Source: Flavisolibacter amylovorans
GTDB lineage: Bacteria > Bacteroidota > Bacteroidia > Chitinophagales > Chitinophagaceae
Assembly (NCBI RefSeq): GCF_039541815.1
Contig: NZ_BAABGY010000006.1
Location: forward strand, 372,001-436,000
Reading direction: 5' to 3'
DNA: 64,000 nt
The notes under the pieces were generated by a model that saw only the letters and a program-made list of their open reading frames with translations, ran no database searches and was not told the DNA's origin. The position numbers and the translations under genes were made by a program. Shown in pieces: positions 8,153 to 14,891 of the stretch (positions are counted from its first letter, which is position 1; each line of letters starts with the position of its first letter).

Positions 8153-8576
8153 ATCCCCCCAGCGCGGCTTTGGCGGCATCGGGTACGCTCGTGACCTTGC
8201 GTGCGTCGTAGTCGAAGCAGATCATGCCGGTCTTGGCCAGGGCCACTACCGTTTTTCCCCCGTCTTTCGTGACCCGGTAGTAGAGCTCGAAGCCGACGCG
8301 GCCCCATTCAGCAGCGCCTATTTCAAAGCAGAGCACATCTCCGTAAAACGCCTCGCTCTTGTATTCGATGGCGGCATCGCTCATGATGAGCGCAGCGCCG
8401 AAGAAGGAAAGCTCCGTGGCCCCCAGCGTTGCGAGGTATTGCACCCGCGCCTCGTGCACGAGGCCCAGCAGGGCATGGTTGCCCAGGTGGTTGCCGTAAT
8501 TCAGGTCGGTGATGCGGACAGGAATGTTGGTCGAAAACGGGAGGGTCTCCGGCAGGGTGAGCTTGATGCGGGCCAT
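8151..8576 (-). CDS. Hotdog-fold acyl-CoA thioesterase (YbgC/4HBT-like)
   Basis: 141-residue single hotdog domain. The N-terminal motif VRITDLNYGNHLGNHALLG with VHEARVQYL following is the catalytic D-x-N-x-x-H-x-N signature of the 4-hydroxybenzoyl-CoA / YbgC group, which hydrolyses acyl-CoA thioesters. The physiological substrate is unknown. The ATG at 8574-8576 overlaps the stop of the preceding anti-sigma-like gene (TGATG), making it the last gene of the five-gene minus-strand operon. The longer frame to 8699 is only overlap with that gene. Confidence 0.9.
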   Translation of the reverse strand: MARIKLTLPETLPFSTNIPVRITDLNYGNHLGNHALLGLVHEARVQYLATLGATELSFFGAALIMSDAAIEYKSEAFYGDVLCFEIGAAEWGRVGFELYYRVTKDGGKTVVALAKTGMICFDYDARKVTSVPDAAKAALGG

Positions 8577-9355
8577 CAGCGGGCGGTGGTTTTGGCTTCC
8601 AGTTCCATGATGCGGTCGATGAGGCCACCAAAATCGGTGTTGATAGCCGAGGGCTGGGCAGCCAGCTTCTCCTGCAGTACCCCGATGCTGACTTGGCAAA
8701 GGCTCCAGCTGAAGCCGGTGCTGTGCTCGGCACAGTCGAACACGGGCGACACCTTTTTGGAAAGGCGCACCTTGTGGCCGTTCTGCTGGGTGCGTACAAG
8801 GTAGCGGTCGGCGCCGGCAATAGAGGCGGACAGCGTACCGGTGCGGGTGCGGGAGCGGTCGGGCTTCGGCCCGTCGGTATCATTGGCTCGGGCAGGGGAG
8901 GCGGGGTCGGGATTCAGATCGTCCGGAGCAGGAGTAGCGGCGATGGCCGTCTGCGCTGCGCCCGTATCCACGCCGGGTTCGCCGGAAGTTTGACCGGGGA
9001 CGGTAACAGCGCCGGGCGCGGGATCATCCTGCCGGGCTACGGGGTTGCTGCCCGGGCGGTTGAACAGGACCAGCGTGGTGATGAGGGCGGCGCCGAACAG
9101 GGCGGCAGCGGCCGCGTAGGGAACGAAGTTGCGGCGGCGGCGGGGGAGCACCGGTGCTTCATCGGCCGTACTTACCGCCGGAGCATCCAGTTCCGATTCG
9201 ATGCGGTCCCAGAGCGCGGGTGGCGGGGGCGCAGCGAACTCCTGCAGGCGCCCGGCCAGCGGGGCTGCATCCAAAGATTCTTCCACGCGGTCCCACGCGG
9301 TGGCGGGCGGCGGCGCTTCAAAATGCTTCAGTCGTTCAATCCATTGCTCACTCAT
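8576..9355 (-). CDS. Membrane-anchored anti-sigma-like protein with duplicated N-terminal motif
   Basis: 259-residue single-pass membrane protein encoded directly after an ECF sigma factor with a 4-base overlap, so probably its anti-sigma factor. The cytoplasmic part (1-75) repeats one motif twice: FEAPPPATAWDRVEESLDA at 12-30 and FAAPPPPALWDRIESELDA at 40-58. A basic PRRRR precedes one membrane helix at about 77-98. The periplasmic part is Pro/Asp/Ala-rich, then contains RYLVRTQQNGHKVRLSKK and two cysteines. I do not see the HxxxCxxC zinc motif of classical anti-sigma factors. The role is inferred from position and topology. Confidence 0.8.
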   Translation of the reverse strand: MSEQWIERLKHFEAPPPATAWDRVEESLDAAPLAGRLQEFAAPPPPALWDRIESELDAPAVSTADEAPVLPRRRRNFVPYAAAAALFGAALITTLVLFNRPGSNPVARQDDPAPGAVTVPGQTSGEPGVDTGAAQTAIAATPAPDDLNPDPASPARANDTDGPKPDRSRTRTGTLSASIAGADRYLVRTQQNGHKVRLSKKVSPVFDCAEHSTGFSWSLCQVSIGVLQEKLAAQPSAINTDFGGLIDRIMELEAKTTAR

Positions 9356-9906
9356 GATCCGGGTTGCCTTTTTTTATGTTCCAGATGCGTATATACCAGC
9401 TCCTGCAGGATGGCTTTAGCCCGCGAGAGCTGCGATTTGCTGGTGCCTTCGGAGATGCCGAGCAGCTCCGAGATCTGCTTGTGGGTGTAGCCTTCCACCA
9501 CGTACATGTTGAACACCGTGCGGTAGCCCGGCGACAACTGCTGCACGAGGCCGATGATATCCTTCTCGGCGAGCGCGTCCAGCACCGAAAAGGAATTACC
9601 AGCTACGGTCTGCTCCTCTTTCTCGGTGATGGGCTGCAGGTAGGTCTTCCGCCGGAAGTGCTCGATGGCCGTGTTGACGATGATGCGCCGGATCCAGCCT
9701 TCGAAGGAGCCCTCCCTGCGGAAGGAGCCGATCTTGTTGAAGACCTTGACGAACCCTTCCTGCAGGATGTCCTCCGCTTCCTCGGCGGCTGCCGCATAGC
9801 GCAGGCAAACACCGTACATCTTGGCCGAAAAGCGCTCATAGAGCTCCTTCTGCATCCGGCGCTCGCCGCGGATACACCCGTCTATTAAGTCGCTTTCCGA
9901 GATCAT
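9352..9906 (-). CDS. ECF-type RNA polymerase sigma factor
   Basis: 184-residue sigma-70-family ECF factor. Region 2 is visible as LYERFSAKMYGVCLRYA and AEDILQEGFVKVFNKIGSFR followed by the FEGWIRRIIVNTAIEHFRR core of region 2.4. Region 4 is the C-terminal helix-turn-helix GYTHKQISELLGISEGTSKS. I chose the ATG at 9904-9906 (MISESDLIDG) because it matches how these proteins begin; a GTG at 9927 overlapping the rdgB stop and a TTG at 9930 are alternatives. It overlaps the anti-sigma-like gene by 4 bases. Its regulon is unknown, but autoregulation of this operon is plausible. Confidence 0.93.
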   Translation of the reverse strand: MISESDLIDGCIRGERRMQKELYERFSAKMYGVCLRYAAAAEEAEDILQEGFVKVFNKIGSFRREGSFEGWIRRIIVNTAIEHFRRKTYLQPITEKEEQTVAGNSFSVLDALAEKDIIGLVQQLSPGYRTVFNMYVVEGYTHKQISELLGISEGTSKSQLSRAKAILQELVYTHLEHKKRQPGS

Positions 9907-9923
9907 TTGGTTGCTTGCGGGGT

Positions 9924-10520
9924 TCACCAATGCGGGTTTTCGTGGGTTTGTTTCAAAAATGCGACCAGCTTATCCACAGCCTTGCGGCGGTGGCTGAACC
10001 GGCCCTTCTCGGTGAAGCTCATTTCGGCGAAGCTGCGCCCGTCGCCCCCGTCAGGGATAAATACCGGGTCGTAGCCGAAGCCACCGCTGCCGCTGGGTGC
10101 GGTAGTGATCGTTCCGGGGCAGATGCCTTCGAAATAATGCACCGAGCCCCGTAAACATAAGCAAATAATGGTTCGGAAGCGGGCGCTGCGGTCCGGCTTG
10201 CCCGCCAGCGCCCGGAGCAGCTTGTCCATATTGGCGGTGGGAGCGCGGTCTTCGCCGGCATAGCGGGCACTGTGCACACCTGGAGCGCCGTTCAGTGCGG
10301 CCACTTCAAGGCCGGTGTCCTCGCTGAAGCAGTCGCCGCCCGTGCGGGCTGCGATCACCTGAGCCTTCTCGAGCGCGTTGGCTTCCAGCGTATCGTGCGG
10401 CTCAGGGATATCCTGGTCGATGCCGGCCTCGCGGAGCGAGCGGATCCCGAAGCCCGGGGGAAGCACCGCCCGTAGCTCATCGACCTTATGCGCATTGTTG
10501 GTGGCAAAGATGAGTTCCAT
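9924..10520 (-). CDS. rdgB: XTP/dITP diphosphatase (RdgB/HAM1)
   Basis: 198-residue HAM1 family pyrophosphatase that removes non-canonical purine nucleotides such as dITP and XTP from the pool. Signature features are FATNNAHKVDELR at 4-16, FSEDTGLEV for metal binding, GAPGVHSARYAG, and SGSGGFGYDPVFIP with FAEMSFTEKGRFSHR near the C-terminus. Length is usual. It is the second gene of the minus-strand operon, two bases after the upstream hypothetical gene, and is followed closely by the ECF sigma gene. Confidence 0.96.
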   Translation of the reverse strand: MELIFATNNAHKVDELRAVLPPGFGIRSLREAGIDQDIPEPHDTLEANALEKAQVIAARTGGDCFSEDTGLEVAALNGAPGVHSARYAGEDRAPTANMDKLLRALAGKPDRSARFRTIICLCLRGSVHYFEGICPGTITTAPSGSGGFGYDPVFIPDGGDGRSFAEMSFTEKGRFSHRRKAVDKLVAFLKQTHENPHW

Positions 10521-10522
10521 GA

Positions 10523-11071
10523 TCAGCCGAGCCAGGTTTTAAAGGAGGTCCAGAAGTTTTTCTTGACGGCCTCTTCGGCATTGGCCAATACCGACAGGGG
10601 CGGCGCGCAGAGGTAGGTGCGCCCCGACAGCTGCTGCACCTGGTAGTGCGGGAACAACACCGGCAACCCGAAGACGTCGGGTCCGAGTCCGAAGAGGAGC
10701 ACCTGCCGGCTGGGCAGCGCTCCGAGCAGCGCGGGGCCATCGGGCGCCGGCAGCTGCGCCCAGTTTACGATGGCGATGTCGGCGAGGCCGATACCCGCCC
10801 GGCCCATGATTTTCGTTAAAACTTCAAGGTCGCCGTCGGCGATGAAGCGGGCTTCCGGGTCGTTGTTGACCATCAGGATCCCCTTGCCGTGCTGGCCCAG
10901 GAAGGGGGGAGGGCCAGGGAGGGGGGCTAGGGGGGAGGCAGCCACAGGCGCGGGCTCCGCGGCGGGAGGGGGCAGGGGGTGGCCCGGCGACGGGGTCCCC
11001 AGCTCTACGAGCGAGCTGCTGTAGAGTCCGGCCAGGTGCTGCGGGGTAAGGCGGATATCGTTAAGGTTCAT
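10523..11071 (-). CDS. Hypothetical protein with proline-rich linker, possibly DNA polymerase III psi-like
   Basis: 182 residues with no signal peptide. A short N-terminal helix segment (1-24) is joined by a Pro/Ala-rich linker (25-60) to a compact domain (62-182). The domain starts GILMVNNDPEAR and ends YLCAPPLSVLANAEEAVKKN followed by FWTSFKTWLG. This beginning and end recall HolD (psi subunit), where a P-x-L-x-x-L-x-x-N segment precedes a basic helix and a C-terminal W. That resemblance is by eye and weak. It heads a five-gene operon with rdgB, ECF sigma, anti-sigma and thioesterase. Confidence 0.7.
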   Translation of the reverse strand: MNLNDIRLTPQHLAGLYSSSLVELGTPSPGHPLPPPAAEPAPVAASPLAPLPGPPPFLGQHGKGILMVNNDPEARFIADGDLEVLTKIMGRAGIGLADIAIVNWAQLPAPDGPALLGALPSRQVLLFGLGPDVFGLPVLFPHYQVQQLSGRTYLCAPPLSVLANAEEAVKKNFWTSFKTWLG

Positions 11072-11228
11072 TAGATTTCGGGAAGAAGGGCGGCGGGTGC
11101 CCTTATTTTTCGTTTCTTTGCTGCGCTAAATTAAGCCTTCTGCGGGTGCGGCCCACAAATGCAAGCGTAGCAGGTTTTTCTTTGATGAGCACCTTTTCTC
11201 GCAACCCTTTTCTTTAAACGACAACGAT

Positions 11229-12341
11229 ATGCTTGCAACCTCTTCTATGGACATTACAATCAGCAAAGCCGGGCAGAGTAAGCTGCGCGACCTGAACCTC
11301 GACAACATTCCCTTCGGTAAGTATTTCTCCGACCACATGCTGGAGGCGGATTACGAGAACGGCGAGTGGAAAAACGTGGAGATCAAGCCCTACCAGCCGC
11401 TGCTGCTGAGCCCCTCCATCGCCGCCCTGCACTATGGCCAGGCCATCTTCGAAGGCATCAAGGCCTACAAGGACGCCGAGGGCAACCCCTTCATCTTCCG
11501 CCCGCAGGACAACTTCCGCCGCTTCAACGTATCCGCCGAGCGGATGCAGATGCCGTCGGTACCCGAGGAGATCTTCATGGAAGGCATGAAGCAGCTCATT
11601 GCCCTCGATGCCAACTGGATCCCCAATAAGGAAGACCACTCGCTCTATATCCGTCCGTTCATGTTCTCCTCGGACGAGCTGATCGGCGTTCGTCCTTCCG
11701 AAACCTATAAGTTCATGATCCTCCTGAGCCCCACAGGCCCGTACTACAACGCCCCGATGCGGATCTACGTAGAGGAGCAGTATGTGCGCGCAGTGCCCGG
11801 CGGCGTCGGCTACGCGAAGGCGGCCGGCAACTACGGCGCTTCGATGTACGCCACGGCCGAAGCCAAGAAAAAAGGCTACGACCAGGTGCTGTGGACCGAT
11901 GCCTTCGAGCATAAGTACGTGCAGGAGATCGGCACCATGAACGTGATCTTCATCATCGGCGACAAGGCAGTGACCCCGGACCTCGGTGCGGGCACCATCC
12001 TCGCCGGCGTCACGCGCGACAGCGCCCTGACGCTGCTCGAGGAAGCGGGCTTCACCGTGGAGCAGCGCGCCATCTCGATCGACGAGCTCATTGACGCCTA
12101 TAAGGCCGGTCACCTCTTCGAGGTATTCGGAACCGGTACGGCCGCGACTATTTCCTACATCAAGGAACTGCGCTACAAGGACTTCGTGATGACCTTCAAC
12201 GTGGACGAGTGGCGTACGGCCCCCACCATCAAGAAGTGGCTCACCGATATCCGCGAAGGCCGCCGCGAAGACAAGTACGGCTGGATGACGCCCGTGCCGG
12301 TGGAAGCGGTGCCGCAGAAAAAGCAGAAAGCACGTAAATAA
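11229..12341 (+). CDS. ilvE: Branched-chain amino acid aminotransferase
   Basis: 370-residue fold-type IV PLP aminotransferase that interconverts Leu, Ile and Val with their 2-oxo acids. It resembles the longer, eukaryote-like BCAT branch. Features are QAIFEGIKAY at 71-80, RPQDNFRRFN, the PLP lysine probably K197 in GYAKAAGNYG, and EIGTMNVIFII. An ATG six codons in (MDITISKAG, 11247) is an alternative start. Single gene with its own terminator; no other ilv gene is nearby. Confidence 0.95.
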   Translation: MLATSSMDITISKAGQSKLRDLNLDNIPFGKYFSDHMLEADYENGEWKNVEIKPYQPLLLSPSIAALHYGQAIFEGIKAYKDAEGNPFIFRPQDNFRRFNVSAERMQMPSVPEEIFMEGMKQLIALDANWIPNKEDHSLYIRPFMFSSDELIGVRPSETYKFMILLSPTGPYYNAPMRIYVEEQYVRAVPGGVGYAKAAGNYGASMYATAEAKKKGYDQVLWTDAFEHKYVQEIGTMNVIFIIGDKAVTPDLGAGTILAGVTRDSALTLLEEAGFTVEQRAISIDELIDAYKAGHLFEVFGTGTAATISYIKELRYKDFVMTFNVDEWRTAPTIKKWLTDIREGRREDKYGWMTPVPVEAVPQKKQKARK

Positions 12342-12349
12342 GCTATCCT

Positions 12350-12379
12350 GAAAGACCGCCGCCCGGCGGTCTTTCTTTT
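12350..12379 (+). terminator. Intrinsic terminator of ilvE
   Basis: AAAGACCGCC / GGCGGTCTTT stem followed by CTTTT. Confidence 0.85.
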
Positions 12380-12468
12380 ACAAGAACAGGGGAGGGCGAG
12401 CCGGGGAAAAGTCAACAAAAGCCGAATTTTTCAGGGCTTTTTCATCTTTTCGGCCGGTGGCGTTAAAA

Positions 12469-12500
12469 AATCTGAGATCCTAAATCTGAGATCTGAAATT
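12469..12500. repeat. ATCTGAGATC word array upstream of rpsL
   Basis: Iterated TCTGAGATC / AATCTGAGATCTGAAAT words directly upstream of the rpsL -7 element. The same word is used at 23255, 26284, 44078 and 62229. Confidence 0.65.
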
Positions 12501-12506
12501 TATCCC

Positions 12507-12514
12507 TACCTTTG
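12507..12514 (+). promoter_or_regulatory. Promoter -7 element TACCTTTG for rpsL-rpsG
   Basis: Exact TAnnTTTG match 37 bases ahead of the rpsL start. Confidence 0.7.
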
Positions 12515-12550
12515 CCGTCCCAAAATTGGGGTTATAAATCGAAGTTCGTA

Positions 12551-12952
12551 ATGCCTACTATTCAACAACTCGTTCGTAAAGGAAGAGAAATCATCCGCGC
12601 CAAGAGCAAATCCCGTGCTCTCGACAGCTGCCCGCAGCGTCGCGGCGTTTGCACCCGTGTATATACCACCACGCCTAAGAAGCCGAACTCTGCGCTCCGT
12701 AAGGTAGCCAAGGTTCGTCTCACCAACAAGGTGGAAGTAATCGCCTACATCCCCGGCGAAGGCCACAACCTCCAGGAGCACTCCATCGTGCTGATCCGCG
12801 GCGGTCGTGTGAAGGACCTTCCGGGTGTACGTTACCACATCGTTCGTGGCTCCCTCGATACCGCCGGCGTAAAAGACCGTAAGAAGTCGCGCTCCAAGTA
12901 CGGTACCAAGAAAGACAAAGGCGGCGCCAAGGCTCCTGCCAAGAAGAAATAA
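12551..12952 (+). CDS. rpsL: 30S ribosomal protein S12
   Basis: 133-residue S12, a decoding-centre protein of the small subunit. CPQRRGVCTRVYTTTPKKPN is at 27-46, with the lysine pair (K43/K44) whose equivalent is mutated in streptomycin resistance; it reads wild type. GRVKDLPGVRYH contains the aspartate that is methylthiolated in other bacteria. The C-terminus is Lys-rich. I chose MPTIQQLV at 12551; an in-frame ATG at 12512 would overlap the promoter. First gene of a two-gene unit with rpsG. Confidence 0.99.
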   Translation: MPTIQQLVRKGREIIRAKSKSRALDSCPQRRGVCTRVYTTTPKKPNSALRKVAKVRLTNKVEVIAYIPGEGHNLQEHSIVLIRGGRVKDLPGVRYHIVRGSLDTAGVKDRKKSRSKYGTKKDKGGAKAPAKKK

Positions 12953-13022
12953 TTAAGCCTCTAAAACCGATCAAGAAGCTCAGCAAAACGCCTGAGAACC
13001 TGTTGGTCGAAAAAAGAATACT

Positions 13023-13490
13023 ATGCGTAAAGCACAAGCCAAAAAACTCCCGTTAGCCCCGGATCCCCGCTACAACGACAAGCTGGTGACCCGTTTCGTG
13101 AACAACATCATGTGGGAAGGTAAGAAGAGCGTAGCCTTCGAGATCTTCTACACCGCCATTGAGAAAGTGGCCAAGATGACCGGCGAAGACGGTTACGAGA
13201 TCTGGAAGAAAGCCCTCCAGAACGTAACGCCCGCCGTGGAAGTACGCAGCCGCCGTATCGGTGGTGCTACCTTCCAGATCCCTTCCGAAGTGCGTCCCGA
13301 CCGTAAGATCTCCCTCTCCATGAAGTGGCTCATCCGCTATAGCCGCGAGCGCAACGGTCGCTCGATGGCCGACAAGCTGGCCAACGAGATCGTAGCTGCC
13401 GCCAAGGGTGAAGGTGCCGCCTTCAAGAAGAAGGAAGATACGCACCGCATGGCTGAAGCCAACAAGGCTTTCGCTCACTTCAAAGTCTAA
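13023..13490 (+). CDS. rpsG: 30S ribosomal protein S7
   Basis: 155-residue S7, which nucleates assembly of the 30S head and contacts the E-site tRNA. It has the family core VARFVN-type LVTRFVNNIMWEGKK, GGATFQIPSEVRPDRK and the RERNGRSMADKLANE helix. It follows rpsL by 70 bases and ends in a terminator, so fusA is not co-transcribed with it, unlike the classical str operon. Confidence 0.99.
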   Translation: MRKAQAKKLPLAPDPRYNDKLVTRFVNNIMWEGKKSVAFEIFYTAIEKVAKMTGEDGYEIWKKALQNVTPAVEVRSRRIGGATFQIPSEVRPDRKISLSMKWLIRYSRERNGRSMADKLANEIVAAAKGEGAAFKKKEDTHRMAEANKAFAHFKV

Positions 13491-13512
13491 GGCATTCGAT
13501 TTATACGAACAG

Positions 13513-13545
13513 AAGAAGCATCCTTTCCAGGGTGCTTCTTTCATT
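13513..13545 (+). terminator. Intrinsic terminator of rpsL-rpsG
   Basis: GAAGCATCC / GGGTGCTTC stem followed by TTTCATTT. Confidence 0.8.
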
Positions 13546-13597
13546 TGGGGCCGTTGACGCGACGATCGTTTTCCCCTGCCCGGGCATCTCCCAAAAG

Positions 13598-13632
13598 AAA
13601 GGCCCCGACTGCAACGTCGGGGCCTTTCTTTG
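13598..13632. terminator. Bidirectional intrinsic terminator
   Basis: AAAGGCCCCGAC / GTCGGGGCCTTT stem with TTTCTTT on both sides, between convergent rpsG and the lysine-rich gene. Confidence 0.85.
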
Positions 13633-13648
13633 AAGGTGCAGGAAACGC

Positions 13649-14575
13649 TTACATTTCCTCGTTGGTATCATCCATGCCGCCGCCTCCGATGGCGCCGCCC
13701 GTGGTACCGGTAGTGTCGCCACCCAGCACGTCGGAAGAGGAAACACCCGATTCGTCGGTGCCGGTGGGCAGCGAAGTGCCGCTTTCGAGGCTATCGGCGC
13801 TGCTGCCAGTTCCGAGGCCGTTGGTATTGGAGCTGCGGGTCTGTTCGGCGTTGTTGAAATGACCGCCCGTAGGGCCGCTGCCGGAAGTACCGCTTTGGGC
13901 ACGCTGGTTGGTGCGGGAGCCGGCATTGCTGCGGGTGCCGCCACCGCCGCCTGCGCTGCGGGTGCTGCCACCACGCTTGGCCGTGGACGCAGCGCCGCCG
14001 CTGCGCGACGACGAGCTGCCACCGCTGCGGGAGGCACTGGCGCCGCTGCGGGCTGCCGCGGCCTTCTGGGGTGCACCTTTAGAAGCGGCCGCCTGTCCGC
14101 CCTTCCTGGCTGCGGCTTTTTTAGCAGGGGAGGATTTGGAAGCCGCGGCCTTCTTTGCCGGTGCGGCCTTCTTTGCGGGCGCTGCTTTCTTGGCGGCGCC
14201 TTTTTTTGCAGGAGCAGCCTTTTTAGCAGCAGCTTTTTTAGCCGGGGCTGCTTTCTTGGCCGGAGCGGCTTTCTTGGCAGCACCTTTTTTGGCCGGAGCA
14301 GCTTTTTTAGCGGTGCCTTTCTTGGCAGGGGCGGCTTTTTTCGCAGCGCCTTTTTTGGCGGGCGCTGCCTTTTTAGCGGCGGCCTTCTTGGGCGCGGCTT
14401 TCTTGGCAGTGGCGCGGCCGCCATTGGCTGCGGCTGCTTTTTTCGGCGCGGCCTTTTTGGCGGCGCCTTTGGAGGCACCCTTGGATGCGGCCTTCTTGGC
14501 TACGCCCTTCTTAGCGGGAGCGGCCTTCTTGGCGGCGGCCTTTTTGGGGGCGGCCTTCTTGGTTGCTTTTGCCAT
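13649..14575 (-). CDS. Lysine/alanine-rich histone H1-like protein with acidic Gly/Ser tail
   Basis: 308-residue low-complexity protein. Residues 1 to about 165 iterate KKAAPAKK and KKAAAKKA units, as in the C-terminal tail of eukaryotic H1 and in bacterial H1-like proteins such as those of Chlamydia and Bordetella. A neutral to basic Ser/Arg/Gly part follows (about 165-230), then an acidic Gly/Ser/Thr/Asp tail ending GGMDDTNEEM. The basic half should bind DNA or RNA without sequence specificity; the acidic tail may mask it. It lies opposite in strand between rpsG and fusA. The repeats make length variation between strains likely. The plus-strand frames over it are mirror images of the repeat. 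Confidence 0.85.
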   Translation of the reverse strand: MAKATKKAAPKKAAAKKAAPAKKGVAKKAASKGASKGAAKKAAPKKAAAANGGRATAKKAAPKKAAAKKAAPAKKGAAKKAAPAKKGTAKKAAPAKKGAAKKAAPAKKAAPAKKAAAKKAAPAKKGAAKKAAPAKKAAPAKKAAASKSSPAKKAAARKGGQAAASKGAPQKAAAARSGASASRSGGSSSSRSGGAASTAKRGGSTRSAGGGGGTRSNAGSRTNQRAQSGTSGSGPTGGHFNNAEQTRSSNTNGLGTGSSADSLESGTSLPTGTDESGVSSSDVLGGDTTGTTGGAIGGGGMDDTNEEM

Positions 14576-14891
14576 GTTTAACGGGGTTTTTTGTTTAATG
14601 GGTTAATAAGTGATTGCAAATTGCTGTTGAAAATTACAACTCGTAAATGATTTGCAAAAATTATGCACAGGGAAAAACAGATAAAAAAAGAGGGGTGCAA
14701 AGCGTATTTGCGGCCGTCCCGGATTAACAAACAATGTTTTTCCACATGTGCGCGTTGCCTCCTTTTTCATTACCTTTGCGTGCCCGAATCGAACCTTGCC
14801 GGAAACGGCCGGAAGCGAATCGGTCCGGACGCATGCTCAGCAAGGGTTTGCGGCCGCAAACCTGAAAACAACTTTTTTCAATTCAATAATC
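14576..14891. other. Divergent regulatory region between H1-like gene and fusA
   Basis: 316 AT-richer bases between divergent genes. It contains the fusA -7 element and a long untranslated leader before fusA. No gene is seen. Confidence 0.6.
14771..14778 (+). promoter_or_regulatory. Promoter -7 element TACCTTTG for fusA
   Basis: Exact TAnnTTTG match 113 bases ahead of the fusA ATG, which implies a leader of about 105 bases. Confidence 0.65.

Noticed and set aside
13859..14606. Ala/Phe/Leu- or Gly/Cys-rich plus-strand frames opposite the H1-like gene
   Set aside because: They are the repeated lysine/alanine codons read backwards; the minus-strand protein has promoter-side context and a terminator.
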